Below, piece by piece: positions 24,623-36,686 of a DNA stretch of 64,000 nucleotides. The stretch covers positions 58,837,585-58,901,584 of the forward strand of contig CM014731.1 of assembly GCA_004329165.1 (NCBI GenBank), in the 5' to 3' direction. Position 1 is the stretch's first letter. Every line of letters starts with the position of its first letter. The notes below the pieces were generated by a model. It was given only the letters and a program-made list of their open reading frames with translations. It had not been told where the DNA came from and searched no databases. The translations under genes were made by a program, and so were the position numbers. Source of the stretch: Spatholobus suberectus. Its lineage: Eukaryota; Streptophyta; Magnoliopsida; Fabales; Fabaceae.

Positions 24623-27600
24623 CTATCTTGCATCTAGCATTGTGATGGAAAGTTCATTAACTGAGAACAGTTTGTGATTTGCCGGTGAAGAATTTGCTTC
24701 AGATGTGATATCTGTTTCGGTGTAAAAGCCAGGAACCTTTGGCTTGGGCAATAATTTATCACTATTCAACATTAAAACCACTGATGACATGTCTGGCCAA
24801 TCTTCTGGTCTTTGCTGCACGCATAATAGGCCTACCTGTATGCATCGTATGACTTCAAAGGGCGCGCATTGTTCTCCTAACACATCATCTAGTAGTTCCA
24901 ACGCCCTCTCTTCAGTCCATAATCTCCATGCCTGCAATGGTGAGAATTAAAATAGGTCGGAAATAATTCTTTATACGGATTAGCAACATAGTCAGATCAG
25001 TATGCTTACATGTCCTAGAAGATTATTGTAGTGTTCTGGATCGGTAAATTCCCTGTTTTTCTTCCCACTTACAATCTCCAATACTATCACACCATAACTA
25101 AAGACATCTGATTTCACGGAGAAGCACAGCATACTCGGGAGGCATGTAACCACTGAAAATTAAATTTTCAAAGTAAAATAATGAAAACTTGACAGCGCAA
25201 TATCAAAGAATCATAATCAGATAGAAACTAACTATGTCCCAGCCACCCTATTTGTGTTTGCCTCCACTTGATCTCCTAAAAATGATCGAGCCAAGCCAAA
25301 GTCTGATATTTTGGGATCCAAATTTGCATCTAGTAAAATGTTGATAGTTTTTAGATCTCTGTGAATAATCCTCAGCCTAGAGTCTTGATGAAGATACAGA
25401 AGTCCTCGAGCAATGCCACTAATAATGTTGAAACGCTTAAGCCAATCTAGGAATTTCCTTTTGGTTTCATCTAGTAAAAAAACACACACATATTTAGCAT
25501 AGCAGTTGCAATCTCCACAATTTCATAAACTATAATTAAGAAATAAAAAGATTGCCATAGGTGTTGGAATAGATTGTAAAGGGTCCAACCGAAAACAAAG
25601 TAGTCCAAGCTTTTGTTGGGCATGTATTCATAAATTAACATTTTTTCTTCTCCTTCAATGCAGCAACCAAGAAGCTTTACAAGATTACGGTGCTGAAGTT
25701 TTGCAATCAATGCCACTTCATTTTTGAACTCATCCGACCCTTGTCCAGATTTCTTTGAAAGCCTTTTCACAGCTAACTCTTTCCCATCTATCAGAGTGCC
25801 CTGAAAAATAATCTTTGGCTATAGTTAGAAACTTACAATGTTTTAACGGAAAATAGAAGTTCCGGACATCTGTTTTCTTTACCACCTTATATACTGGTCC
25901 AAATCCACCTTCTCCATGCTTGTTTCCAGTTGAAAAGTTTTCAGTGGCATTAACTAAGACTGACAAATCGAAAGTTGGCAAATCAATGTCTTCCTTCCTC
26001 AGTATTTTTTTGTAATGCTTGTTGTAAATTTTTCTTGCAGCCCCTGATTGGTTGGAAAATAACAGCATATAAACATGGACACATAATACACACATTTTAT
26101 TTTTATTTTTTTGCCAAATTGCCTGTATTAGATGCTATATTATGTCTATATACATACCTGGAATTTTAGTTATAAATATGCATACAAATGTGATTATTAA
26201 TCCAGAAACAGTCACACCAACGGTGATTCCTACTATCTTTTTCTTGATGTTTCCGTGGCCAGCATGATCTAAAAGAAACAGAGCATGATCAGTCACCAAC
26301 CTTAAAATAAACAGCTCTATTGGCTGAAGCTGAGAGAGTGAGTGTAGTTTCTTTAGACTGAGTGGGGTAGAAAGACATTGTTTTTTATTTGGAAAATAAA
26401 TGCCATATAATAAATAACATGCAATACTAATGACTTTCTATGCTGTTAGCAAAATCTTGCAAGTCACAGATCTTCTTTTCAATTATTGCCTCCACTTGGG
26501 CATGCATTTCAAGGCACAAAAATAGAATGTTTGTTTAACTCACCTTTGAATGTTCTCATGGCGTTACCCTACTCCACCCTTTTCTCTTAGAATAATGCAA
26601 TATACAACCAGAAATCAAACGGGAAAAGAGGGCAAAGAAATCAAAGGCAAAGAATAAAATCAATATAAAAAAAATATTGATTGAATACCTAATTCTGAAG
26701 CAGGGACTTTGATATAAAGGTCTTGTCCCCACTGAGAGAAATTCCTCAAGTCAACTAGTATGTTAAACCAAAGTAGACAGCCACTTCCTCCCCCATGAAT
26801 ATCTAAATTTGCATATGCTGTACAAGAACAGTTTTTATGACATGACTTATGACATTCATCAAGGTTCATGGTTGTATTAAACCATGATGAAGATGTGCCT
26901 GGCAATTTCATGAGTGTGTACTTCAAGAAGCCATCTGTATAACTGTTTTTGCAGTTAGATTTATTCCTCCGAACACAACCGTTGAGCCAAATTGATATAT
27001 TCCATTGATCAGGAGACTTGGGAACATAACCTCTCAGGCATTCACAAGTTGGATGGTTACCATCATAATTGCATATAGAATTTGCACCACAAAAGGCATA
27101 ATTCTCACATTGATCTTGCTCCTGAGTTGAGAGGATTTGCCGGGTGGATGTTTGAGTTGTCCAAAATATTTTCTCTCCAGTGCCTGAAGGGGTCAGTGTA
27201 AATATGCTGAAGATCGAACTATCAAGAAGCTCGAACTCATAATAAACCTCTTTTTTATTGAACACAAATATTTGTGAACTTTGAATACTTGTAACGGGAT
27301 ATCCTGCCCAAGACTGGCCATTCCATGGCCCTATTCTAACCTTTATAGCAGATCCCTTATATACAACTGCTTGAGGATGTCCTCTAAGGTCAATTTTTAT
27401 AGTATATTCTCCCTCAACAGGATTGTCAACACTTTTCCAAGATGATAGAGATCTTTCCAGACCTGTCTCTAAGTTCCATCCAAGCTTCATTCCTGGGATC
27501 ATTGTATCACCCGGTTCATCAAAACTCTGCCACAAGACCCTGTCCTCGTCCGTTTCCTGTCCATTTTTCACTACAAAATTTCCCGAATCCAAGAGATGAG

Positions 27601-27956
27601 CAATTGGATTTATTACCCGCTTTGCTTGATATGTTGGATGATGACCAAATGGTGCTGTTTCCGCCATTGAGAAGCACAAGAATCCCTTTTTCATTGAGTT
27701 TTAGAACTCCAGATTTATTCTCAAGAGGTGTATTTCGGTTAGCCACCCACACCACTGTTAAAGGGGATACATTTCTGTACCATATACCCAAGTATCGCCT
27801 TGTTGAATTTCCTGGGCTAAAGAAACCCACTTCAGTAATTCCACCAGCAGAAACCAAAGTCTCACCATCTCGGATAGATTGACTCACTGCTAAATGGTCT
27901 ACCGAGGTGGAAGTTGTAGTCATGTGGGAGACTAAGAAGAACCAAATAAACAACAT
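24623..27956 (-). pseudogene. G-type lectin S-receptor-like Ser/Thr kinase, copy 1 (two frame breaks)
   Basis: Membrane receptor kinase of the S-locus (SD1) type. Seven exons can be traced on the minus strand: 27,956-26,689, 26,268-26,158, about 26,043-25,886, 25,800-25,590, 25,470-25,233, 25,152-25,010 and 24,931-24,623. Exon 1 gives a signal peptide, B-lectin domain (GIWYRNVSPLTVVWVANRN), S-locus glycoprotein domain, EGF-like cysteines and PAN domain. Exon 2 gives the transmembrane segment. Exons 3-7 give the kinase: HGEGGFGPVYK, AVKRL, HRDLK, DFGLAR. Breaks: one extra base in the CCC at 27,616-27,618 (exon 1 is 1 mod 3 too long), and 8 nt missing in exon 6 against copy 2 (143 versus 151 nt) just after MPPEYA, which brings an early stop before the end of the kinase. 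Splice sites remain good, so loss looks recent. The C-terminus ends SITMLDAR. Confidence 0.88.
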
Positions 27957-29320
27957 TGTGATGTTATAGAAGCAATGACTTCTAAATTACATAAGCAAGC
28001 ATGATGATCTCTCCCACTAATAGAACGTTGAGGAAGATGAGTTTCTGTCAGAGTAAGGAAGAAGCAAAGGAATTTATGGGATGGTGCATCAATGACAGAG
28101 TCCATTGCAGTGTTGTAACATAGTAGAAGAAGGCATTGTGGAAGTTGGATAGGATTGCCACGTAACAGATCCTTCTAATAATCTAATACCATGTTCTTAG
28201 GTGGGTTCTTAAAGTTAACAATACCTAAGAATTGTGAGTGAAGGAGAAGGGGACTTATCTAATGAGAGGGATTTTTTTATGTAAGAGTAGAGAAATGAAT
28301 ATTGACTATTAAATCTTGTCATGAATAGTTAAGATTGAAACATATAAAGTTAAGTAAGTTTTTTAAAAAATCACATGATGTATGGCCTAGATTTACTCCT
28401 CTCACTCTTATATAAAAATGACTCTATCATTAGATATGTCCCCCGGAAAGAGAAAGTCCTTTATTGGCTAAGGGACTGGGATTCTGCACAATTTTAAAAG
28501 ATATTGCATAATGTATCTCACCGACTAATGATTTGAATAAAATTTGTAAAGATAAAAAAGTTATTTTATAATTTAAAAGTTTTGTTCCATTGAGTGCACC
28601 CTAAATTTGGGAGAAAGAAAATTAGAGTTAAGTAATGAAATGGAATGGGTCATGATCCATCTTCTTATTTTAACAAACCAAACAAAAGAACAATTTTTCC
28701 TTCCACCCCATCCCTCTCCATTCCACCCTTTACTACCAATCCAAACATAACCTAAAACAACTAATTTAGGTCATTTACCAAGTCCTCTAAGACTGAGCAA
28801 TATCTTGAGAATATTGATAGATTTCAACTGTGATGACATGAACCTGGTAAGGGAAGAAGGTACAACCGCTCAAGTGCTATCTATTGTAAAGAATCAATCC
28901 TAGAATCTTCAGACACTATGTTATGATGGCACCATGAAAACAAGTGTTCTTATATCAGAGTAGCATAAAATGTACTAATAAGGGTTGGATCCAGTAGGAA
29001 ATGAGTTATATCAGAATTGTATTCGTAATCCTTAAACCATATGAAGTGTTTCAATAAACCCTTCAATTAAGTTAAGGGTTAAATCATTAACAGTAAAATT
29101 CTAACCCTTTATCTAAATCAAATCTAAGTCGTAAATATTTTTATTTATTAAAATATTTTCGCTAATTTATTTAAATGAAAAAAAAAACTCATTAACTCTT
29201 CTCAGTCGTCTCTTGTTTCAGTCACATGGGCATGTGGTTGGATGTTCAAATTTAACAACCGTAAATATTTATTTTATCCCTTACTAAAATAAAGATTAAT
29301 GACAAGAGAGAAAGATTTTA
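27957..29320. other. 5' flank of receptor kinase copy 1 and spacer
   Basis: No gene is seen. The first few hundred bases are the presumed promoter and leader of copy 1; no clear TATA box could be assigned. The rest is AT-rich spacer with repeat-like fragments (for example CCACCCCATCCCTCTCC near 28,706). Confidence 0.5.
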
Positions 29321-30610
29321 GGCTTAAATAACTTTTTCGTCCTAGTAAAATAGGTCATTTTTGCTTTTTGTCCCTATTTTTTTTTCATTTTCGTCCCTAT
29401 AATTTTTTTTGTTTGATTTTTGTCTCTGCTATTAGGTTTGTCTGTCAAATCTAACGAAGGGACCAAAAGAGAAAACGCAGAAATTATAGGGATCAAAAAT
29501 TAAGAGGACCAAAACAAAAACAATCTTATATTATAAGAACTAAATAGTTATTTAAACCAAATTTATAAAAATTAAACCTTCAAACACTGAAAATAATCTT
29601 ATATGTGTAACAAGTTTATGCAAATTGTGTAGATTATATTAATAAACAAATGAACATATTGCTTTTTAAATTATAATAACTTCTTAGTATAGAAATTTAT
29701 GCTATCACCTAATAAAAATGATATGTAGTGTTTATTGGAGAGATACATATTCTCCTTATCTTCTTGTTGCAATTTGTTGGGGCCTAGAGGGAGTCTTATC
29801 TGTTGTGCTTCGTGGTTAGTTTTTTGGCTTGAAAGTCAGAAAATCACTCTTGCTGTATTTGACTATTTGCACGATTCCAAATTATCATTTTGGTAACCTA
29901 GTATTCAAGAATATGTAGTATGTTGTTGCTACAATTTGCATTTTACAGCCTTTTGCTTCACAGAGTTTCCAAGCACCTTTGGACTTCTTAGATGTGTTAT
30001 GTATTTTATCTGTTTAAGTGTGCATTTAATTTTCTGTTAGAATAGAATTTAACAGACATTTGTTCTAATGTAAAAAAAAAAAGTTTTGAAGAGTTTTCCT
30101 TTTGTAACCCTACCTGGTTAAATGACTCAAATGGTTTGTAATTCACCGGGATTAGTGTTGCTGCCACAAATCACGATGGTGGAGTCACAATAGTCACAAC
30201 CACCTATTGCATGGCAAAATTCTTTTAGTCTTTGACAACAAAGTTTGTGTGGAGGTCACTAAAATTAAACCTTAAATATACACAATTTGTTCTCCATCAG
30301 TGCATTTACAGTATTTAAAGGTTTAATTTTTATAAATTTGATTTAAATAATTGTTTAGTCCCTATAATATAAGATTGTTTTCATTTTGGTCTTCTTAATT
30401 TTGGTTGTTTTTCTTTTGATTCTCTTAATTTTTGGTCCCTATAACTTCTACATTTTTTCTTTTGGCCCCTCTGTTAGATTTGATGGACAAACCTAACGGC
30501 AAGGACCACAATCAAGTAAAAAAAATTTATAGAGACGAAAATGAAAAAAAAAATTAGGGACGAAAAGCAAAAATGACCTAATTTATAGGGACAGAAAAGA
30601 TATTTAAGCC
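29321..30610. mobile_element. Mutator-like (MULE) non-autonomous element with TIRs of about 300 bp
   Basis: It starts GGCTTAAATAACTTTTTCGT and ends TATTTAAGCC. The left arm (29,321 to about 29,630) and right arm (about 30,279-30,610) are inverted copies over their whole length, with shared units such as GGTCATTTTTGCTTTT and CAATCTTATATTATA. The 9-bp flanks AAGATTTTA (29,312-29,320) and AAGATTTTT (30,611-30,619) match at 8 of 9, the size expected for Mutator-like elements. There is no transposase. The 0.65-kb middle is less repetitive and includes a 3' UTR-like stretch ending in 11 A's near 30,082. Confidence 0.75.
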
Positions 30611-30712
30611 AAGATTTTTAAATTTTAAATTTGGTTTGACAGAATAACATTCACTTTGATATGTGTTCTACTATATTAGGAAGAAAGATTACATTTGCAC
30701 AATTTTTGTAGT

Positions 30713-31062
30713 CTAAAATATAATTTTGGCCCTTGATCTGAAATTTTTTTATTTTAGTTTGGTTCCTTAAGTTTTAAAAGTTCCACTTTGATTCCTTAAA
30801 GTGTCTTTATTAGACCAAATTGGTCCTTTCGTCAGTTTGCCACACTAACTTGTCAACCAAATGACACATGACAAACTGTGAGAAATGTCACATCAGATGT
30901 GCATTTGCCACATCAACCAAAATTGACACCATCAGTGCAAAAAACTAGCAAAAGAATCAATTTGGTCTAACAAATACTCTTTAAAGAACCAAAGCAAAAC
31001 TTTTAAACTCGAGACTAAGCTATAACCAAAAATTCAAATGAGAGACCAAAATTATATTTTAG
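30713..31062. mobile_element. Palindromic MITE (350 bp)
   Basis: Ends CTAAAATATAATTTTGGC and the inverse CCAAAATTATATTTTAG are nearly perfect, and the arms continue to pair inward (CAAATTGGTCC and AATCAATTTGGTCTA). No clear target duplication. It lies 100 bp from the MULE. Confidence 0.7.
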
Positions 31063-31394
31063 CCATTTTTTTCATAATTTATAAAAAATTATACAAGAAA
31101 GAGAAATGAGAAGAAGAGGAGAAATGAGTGTGAGGGATCACAATCCTCTACAGTGGTATAACAATTGCACAAAATTTAGACGATAAAAAATGTTATGTTT
31201 GTATAATTATAATATAAAAAAAATATGATTCATCCATTAGTTGACTCTAACATGGCATAGTTGACTATGACGTGACATGTTGACGCTGAAGTGGCACTAC
31301 CCTTTGCGCTAACGTGAAATTAATAAATTTATATAATTAAAATAAAAATATTTGATAAATAAATTTATCATCTTAACTTTTAATATTTTTTTTA

Positions 31395-31500
31395 TACAAT
31401 AAATATAAGCATACACTCATTTTTTTTTATCTCCTTTTCCTTCTCATTTTCTTCTCATCTCTCTATTTTTTTTTCATTGCATCACTTATACTATATTGTT
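31395..31500 (+). repeat. MITE-like CT-rich repeat, family member 2 (fragment)
   Basis: Contains CTCATTTTCTTCTCATCTCT and TTTTCATTGCATCACTTAT, matching the CT-rich repeats at 12,540-12,730 and (inverted) 32,965-33,175. Only part of the unit is present. Confidence 0.35.
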
Positions 31501-31624
31501 TATTTCAATATTGTAATATTTATGTTATTTTTTAATTGTGATACTTGGAGATCAAAAGTGCACTTAATCCATACAGAAGTAATATTATATATAAAATATT
31601 AATTTTTTGTACTATAAACCAAAT

Positions 31625-31700
31625 AAGCCAAATGGCTTAGTGGCTTTGGTGGTCTTAAATATGTGAGAGGTTTGCATGGGATCAAGTCTCACCTCTATAA
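31625..31700 (+). mobile_element. tRNA-derived SINE head (candidate)
   Basis: A box A-like motif (TGGCTTAGTGG, 31,633-31,643) and a box B-like motif (GATCAAGTCTC, 31,680-31,690) are spaced as in a tRNA gene promoter. There is no cloverleaf and no poly(A) tail was defined. Confidence 0.35.
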
Positions 31701-32370
31701 TGCTTAATTTTAAAAATTTGGGACTAAATTTGCATAATTAAAAAAGAGGACCAAAATCGTAACTGCATGGCAGTGTAATTCTTTTTTGGACTACAGATGA
31801 TCCTAATCTAAGTGTGAGATGATATGATTGAAGTAATGGAGAAAGATAGAGAAAAAAATAATGTGGAAACTGTTGTAAAAAAGTGACTGTTTAAATAATA
31901 TAACTCTAATAGGAAAAAAAAAAAAAGTCAGCAAAAGCATGTCATTCTTACTGAAAGGTTTAATATGTTTGTTAGTTTCTATAAACTTGTATTTTAGCAT
32001 CTGTAATACACAGGATAAAATATTTATTTTATATAACTAAAATTTATAATAATACTTTTGAATATATAAATTATATTATAATTAAAATTCATCATAAATA
32101 AATATTTTTGAACATATAAATTATACATTAGATTTATGATAAACAATTTGTATTGTGATACAAGGTTATTTTTAACTATTAATAATTTCTTTTGGAAAAA
32201 ATTGAAATTTAATTTAGAAATAAAAAAGAAAAAGATAGATTGAAAGATATAGGAGGTTAAGAAAATTTTCTAAAAACACTTTCATTGAAAATGTGCTCTT
32301 TAAAGAATAACTCCTAAAAATACTTTTATTTAATATAATTATTTTAATTTATATAGAGAGAGAATATGAT
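31701..32370. other. AT-rich spacer
   Basis: Nothing gene-like. Low-complexity AT sequence; the open stretch at 31,803-32,000 is compositional. Confidence 0.5.
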
Positions 32371-32690
32371 GAATTTTGTTTTTGTCCTTCAATTTTTTTT
32401 ATTTGTTTAGATCCTTATAAGTCTTAAATTTTATTGAAAACTATCCTTCTGATGACATGACATGCTTCAAGACATCTCACATCACAACTCCCATCACAAT
32501 GATTTTTTTCAAACAATTTTTTTTCCAAGAAAAAAACAGCTAAAATCTAATAATTTCAGTTGTCCCAAACACATATCATGTTATCAGTACATAATGATAG
32601 GGGCCATTTTAAAAAGGTTAAATTTTAGAGCACCAAATCCAAAAAAAAAAAGTAAAGGGTTAAAACCAAAATTTACAATATTTTTAGTAA
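32371..32690. mobile_element. Degraded palindromic MITE
   Basis: The left end (GAATTTTGTTTTTGTCCTTC) and right end (AGGGTTAAAACCAAAATTT) are inverted relative to each other with several differences. A second pair (AGTCTTAAATTTTATTG and GGTTAAATTTTAGAGCACC) lies further in. Confidence 0.4.
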
Positions 32691-32964
32691 CTAAAAATAT
32701 ATTTAAACCATAATAAAATAATTCTAAGTAGGCTAATTTTAATTTCAAAAAATATTTTAAAAATAAATATACAGAAAATATGTAAACACAAGACTATTTT
32801 CAATAAATTATTTTCTTATGACCAAAATAATCTTGAAGAGAATATTCTCTATTTAATTATTTTCAATGGCCATTGTACGAATTTTATTTTTTAATTAATT
32901 TATTGAATAGTGAAGAGAACAAAGCTATGGTTAATTATAAAAGAATCCCTTTTTTTTGAAGTTA

Positions 32965-33175
32965 TTTATAGAGTAATGATAAACATATTCCCTATTTTTG
33001 GGGTGTAAGTGTAGAAATAAGAGAGAAATAGACATAAAAAAATAAAGGAAGAGAAAAAAAACAATAAATATGACAGATGATGTGATGAAAAATAAAGAGA
33101 GATAGAGACTATAATGGGGTGCAAGTGAGATTAAAAAGAGAGTGAATGTATGTTGAGTATTTTTCTTATTTAAAA
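32965..33175 (-). repeat. MITE-like repeat, family member 3 (inverted)
   Basis: GA-rich on the plus strand (AAATAAGAGAGAAATAGACA, GATGTGATGAAAAATAAAGA). It is the reverse complement of the CT-rich repeats near 12.6 and 31.4 kb. It abuts the Helitron 3' end at 33,212. Confidence 0.4.
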
Positions 33176-33211
33176 GAGCTTAGAAGGTGTCAACCTCTTA
33201 AATAAATCTCA

Positions 33212-35002
33212 ACTAGATCTTGACCTGCACGTTGTGTGAGTTTATAAACAATTATATATGATATAATTTGGAGATATCAGAAGTATTTTAAAAAAATAAA
33301 AATCATATTAAATTATAAAAATAAATAATTGTAAAATATTTATTAAAATTATATATATTTGTCAAAATTATATTAATTATACATATTATTTGTAAATTAA
33401 TATTTGTATATGATATAATTTGGAGATATTAGAAATATTTAGAAAATAAATATTATATTATAAAAATAAATAATTGTAAAATATTTGTTGAAATGTTTGT
33501 AAAATATTATGTCTAGGGTATAATACATTAAAGAGAATGACAATGAAATTAAAGTTTGTATTAAATTTGTATTAAGTAACTAATTATTTGAAATTTTAGC
33601 AAAATGATACTATTACAATTTGTAATTGGTATTGAATTATATTTAATTAACAGTTATATATTAATGATTGATTTGTAATTAAGAGACACGATAATGTTGT
33701 TACAATTTGAATCATCAGTTATATATTAATGATTAATTTGTAATTAAGAGACTCAACTTGATTTAATTGTCAGTTATTGAAAAAATAATAAATAGCATGT
33801 AAATATTATTAAATACAAATATCAAAAAAGAATAATTTAGCACTAAAACTTCAAAATTCAGCCTTCTATATGGCAATTGAATTGGTGAATAAGTTGTTAT
33901 ATTTTGAAAATACGAGAATTTTTATAGCTATGGTAATAAGAGAATTTTCAATTTATTAAAATGTTGAGGCAATATGGCTCATAATAGATGTAAAAAAATT
34001 AATAGAGTCTTGTAATAATGTTCGAATTACATCGTAATTAATTTGAATATGGGGTTGTTAAGAGACAATAAATACAATATATTTGTAAATCTGATGCACC
34101 ATATGTTAATAGTGGGGAAATATATGTTATTATAAAAATATATGTTAAAAGTGAAAGGAAAATCTAACTAAGAGAGTACAATATGTGTTGCATTGATACA
34201 ATCCCTCTTTTATTGGAAAGCATCTTCATTTGCCTTTTTAATCTACATATTTTGTATGCGGATTTTTAACTGCTACCATTATAAAAAAAATATTGTCCAT
34301 GAATATAGGAGGTAGAGGGAGTGAAGGTTTTGTGATTCATGAATTTCATGTTATTCATAACATACAAGCAGCACAAATTAAAAAAAAAAAATTATGAAGA
34401 GATAGTGAAGTATCTCTTAAGAAAAGAATAAATGGAACCTCAAATTTTAGAACCTCAACTTCCATGACTCCAACTATAAGACAACTTCACAAAACCCACA
34501 AAACCTATGTGGAGAACGAAGAGAATTGGAGAAATAAGAGAAATGCAAGTGAAATTTTAGAGTGAAATAAGAGAGAAAGAAGGAATACCACCTATGATTT
34601 TGGATGAAAATTGTAGTTTTTGATGATAATCCTGATGTCTGATGAGAATTGCAGTTTAGAGTATTTAGGAGAGGGAATAATGAAATTTACAAGAATAATT
34701 CATAAAACCCAATAAACTTGTGTGGAGAACCAAGAGAATTGCAACAATACTTGCGATTTCTAATGATAATTGTTTGGTGAGAATTGTAGTTTAGAGCATT
34801 TAGGAGAGGGGAGAACAAAATTTAGGTCTAAATAAGCAATGGAAGGGTAGATTTTGTAGAGTATTCATAGAGGAGAGATATAATAGAAGATAGAATTTAT
34901 GAGATGTTGACACGTGAGCAAATAGGCTGATGTGGTAAATAATAGTATGTTGATGTGACAGCGGATGGTTTCTTAGGTCAAGATTTATATATTATAAATA
35001 GA
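33212..35002 (-). mobile_element. Non-autonomous Helitron (1,791 bp) with both ends
   Basis: Read on the minus strand, it starts TCTATTTATAATATATAAA at 35,002, directly after an A, and ends CAACGTGCAGGTCAAGATCTAGT at 33,212, directly before a T (last 20 bases shown from 33,231 inward are the hairpin and CTAGT). A 5' TC, a short GC-containing hairpin about 10 bases before 3' CTRRT, and insertion between A and T are the defining marks of a Helitron. There is no Rep/helicase coding, so it needed a helper. The interior has two sets of direct repeats (33,255-33,350 with 33,405-33,490; 34,480-34,690 with 34,690-34,830). Confidence 0.7.
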
Positions 35003-35099
35003 TAAATCGATACTTGAAAGATTAATCCTTGGCTAGCGAATGAGAATACCTTGAGTTTACCCAAAAAAAGAATTACCATTGCGCAAAAGGCAAACAGAA

Positions 35100-35950
35100 A
35101 ACATAATACAGAGGGGACGGGGTTTTACTACGACAAACAGCAACAGAAGGAAATGGGTTTGGGGACAAAGGTTACAGCAGATATTCCCCGCAGTGGCTTT
35201 GATGGCTCCTTCTGGTTGTTCACTTATGACTTCAGAATTTGGGCTCAACTTTGGGTTCAACTGGTATTTGAGAATTCACATGGTTGGTCTCAAAAGATAA
35301 GGAAATTTTAAATATAGGTCGGTTATTACTATACAAATCATGAAATTTTAATACCGGTCATGGTTCTCATGGACCATACCTCTTGCCTGGGAACTTGAAA
35401 GATAAACATGGTTTGTAATGAGAAGATAGATGGTTTGTTGACTGAATTTATTTTATTCTTAAATTTAGACTAAGGTGGCTGAATTAACTACTTATTTTAC
35501 TTTTAATACATTATTTAAAACTATCTGCACAAAATAATGTGTTCAAATGAAGAAGAGCGATGGATGATGAGGACAAAAATCCGTTAGAATGCTAGTTAGT
35601 TGACGAACAAACTAGATTATCCTGACACATGATAATCACAGTTGTCATCAGAAAAAGACTTTTCAAATTCTGAGTGCCTCCATTACATTTTACAGAGAAG
35701 GTGCATAGTTTTATATGAGAGAGTCCATTACATTTTAGTGTTGATTGTCATCATCAAAAGGGTTTTGTATATATCGGTTTGCTTATTTCTGAGACAGTAG
35801 TATCAATCAGACAGAACCAAGAAATTAATAAGTGTCCCAGTAGATTAAGTACCTTGCACAAAAGCTGCAAGTGTTTCTATCTAGTATTAAGTAGCTTTCA
35901 AGAAGGAAAAAATAGAACAAGCACACAAATTAAACGCGATGATAGGAATG
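35100..35950. repeat. 3' flank of kinase copy 2, duplicated at 45,410-46,250
   Basis: Ordered matches with the 45.4-46.2 kb region include AATGGGTTTGG/GATGGGTTTGG, TTGACTGAATTTATTTTATT/TTGACTGAATATATTTTATT, GATTAAGTACCTTGCACAAA/AATTAAGTACCGTGCACAAA and AAGTAGCTTTCAAGAAG in both. The order is kept over 0.8 kb, so this is segmental duplication. No gene was recognised inside it; the open stretch at 35,051-35,311 is not supported. Confidence 0.75.
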
Positions 35951-36686
35951 TCTAAGAAGTATTTGAGGCCAGTGACTACCCACCTCCAAGATGATAGGAA
36001 TGTCTCCACTACGCAAGTAACAAGGTTCTAAATCATGGTTAGCCAAATATAAAGTGAATAGCATAACACGGTTGGTTCAAATTTGCCAAATGCTATTCCA
36101 GAATATGTCTCACTTCTGAACTCATCACCATTCTGTACTTCAAATGCAATCTAACTGCTTCTGAAATATCAATTGGCAAGCGTGGCTTGTTTTATTGATG
36201 GTTCTTAACTTGCAATACCAAATTACCAATTTACAATAGGGACAAGCCCGTTATATCCGTACAATGTTCTCGCATGGTATTAAAAAAAGTAAGTCAACAT
36301 CTTTGATGCTAAGAGTTTACAAGGATGAAGGCCCATGCAATCCTTACTCAATACTTCATTCCTTGAATACTAATGTCATATTCTTCCAAATTATTTAATG
36401 TTATCATCTGAATTATCTAATTTCAAAAACCAGAGAAGTTTTCACAATCTTCCAAATTGCAATTAAACTTTCTTGTCTGCATAAAAGTATTTCTTTGACT
36501 TGTCTGTATCTGGATATGTGAAACGGAGATAAAACAGGAGCTGGTGACATCAAATACACTGAAGGAAACAAGTAATAGAATATAATAAATTATAAACAGA
36601 ACCTATTTCACTAATTCAGTATGTTCGAATAATCCATTTATCCCAGAGTGGAGGGAAAACCTTGTCTTTTTTTTTGCCTTCATATT
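35951..36686. other. 3' flank of receptor kinase copy 2
   Basis: No gene. The last 200 bp match the 3' flank of copy 1 (TGAAACGGAGATAAAACAGG) and presumably contain the 3' UTR of copy 2. Confidence 0.5.

Noticed and set aside
27442..27882. Plus-strand open reading of 146 codons
   Set aside because: Antisense of exon 1 of receptor kinase copy 1.
35051..35311. An 86-codon open reading in the flank of copy 2
   Set aside because: The duplicated flank near 45.4 kb does not keep the frame, so selection on it is unlikely.
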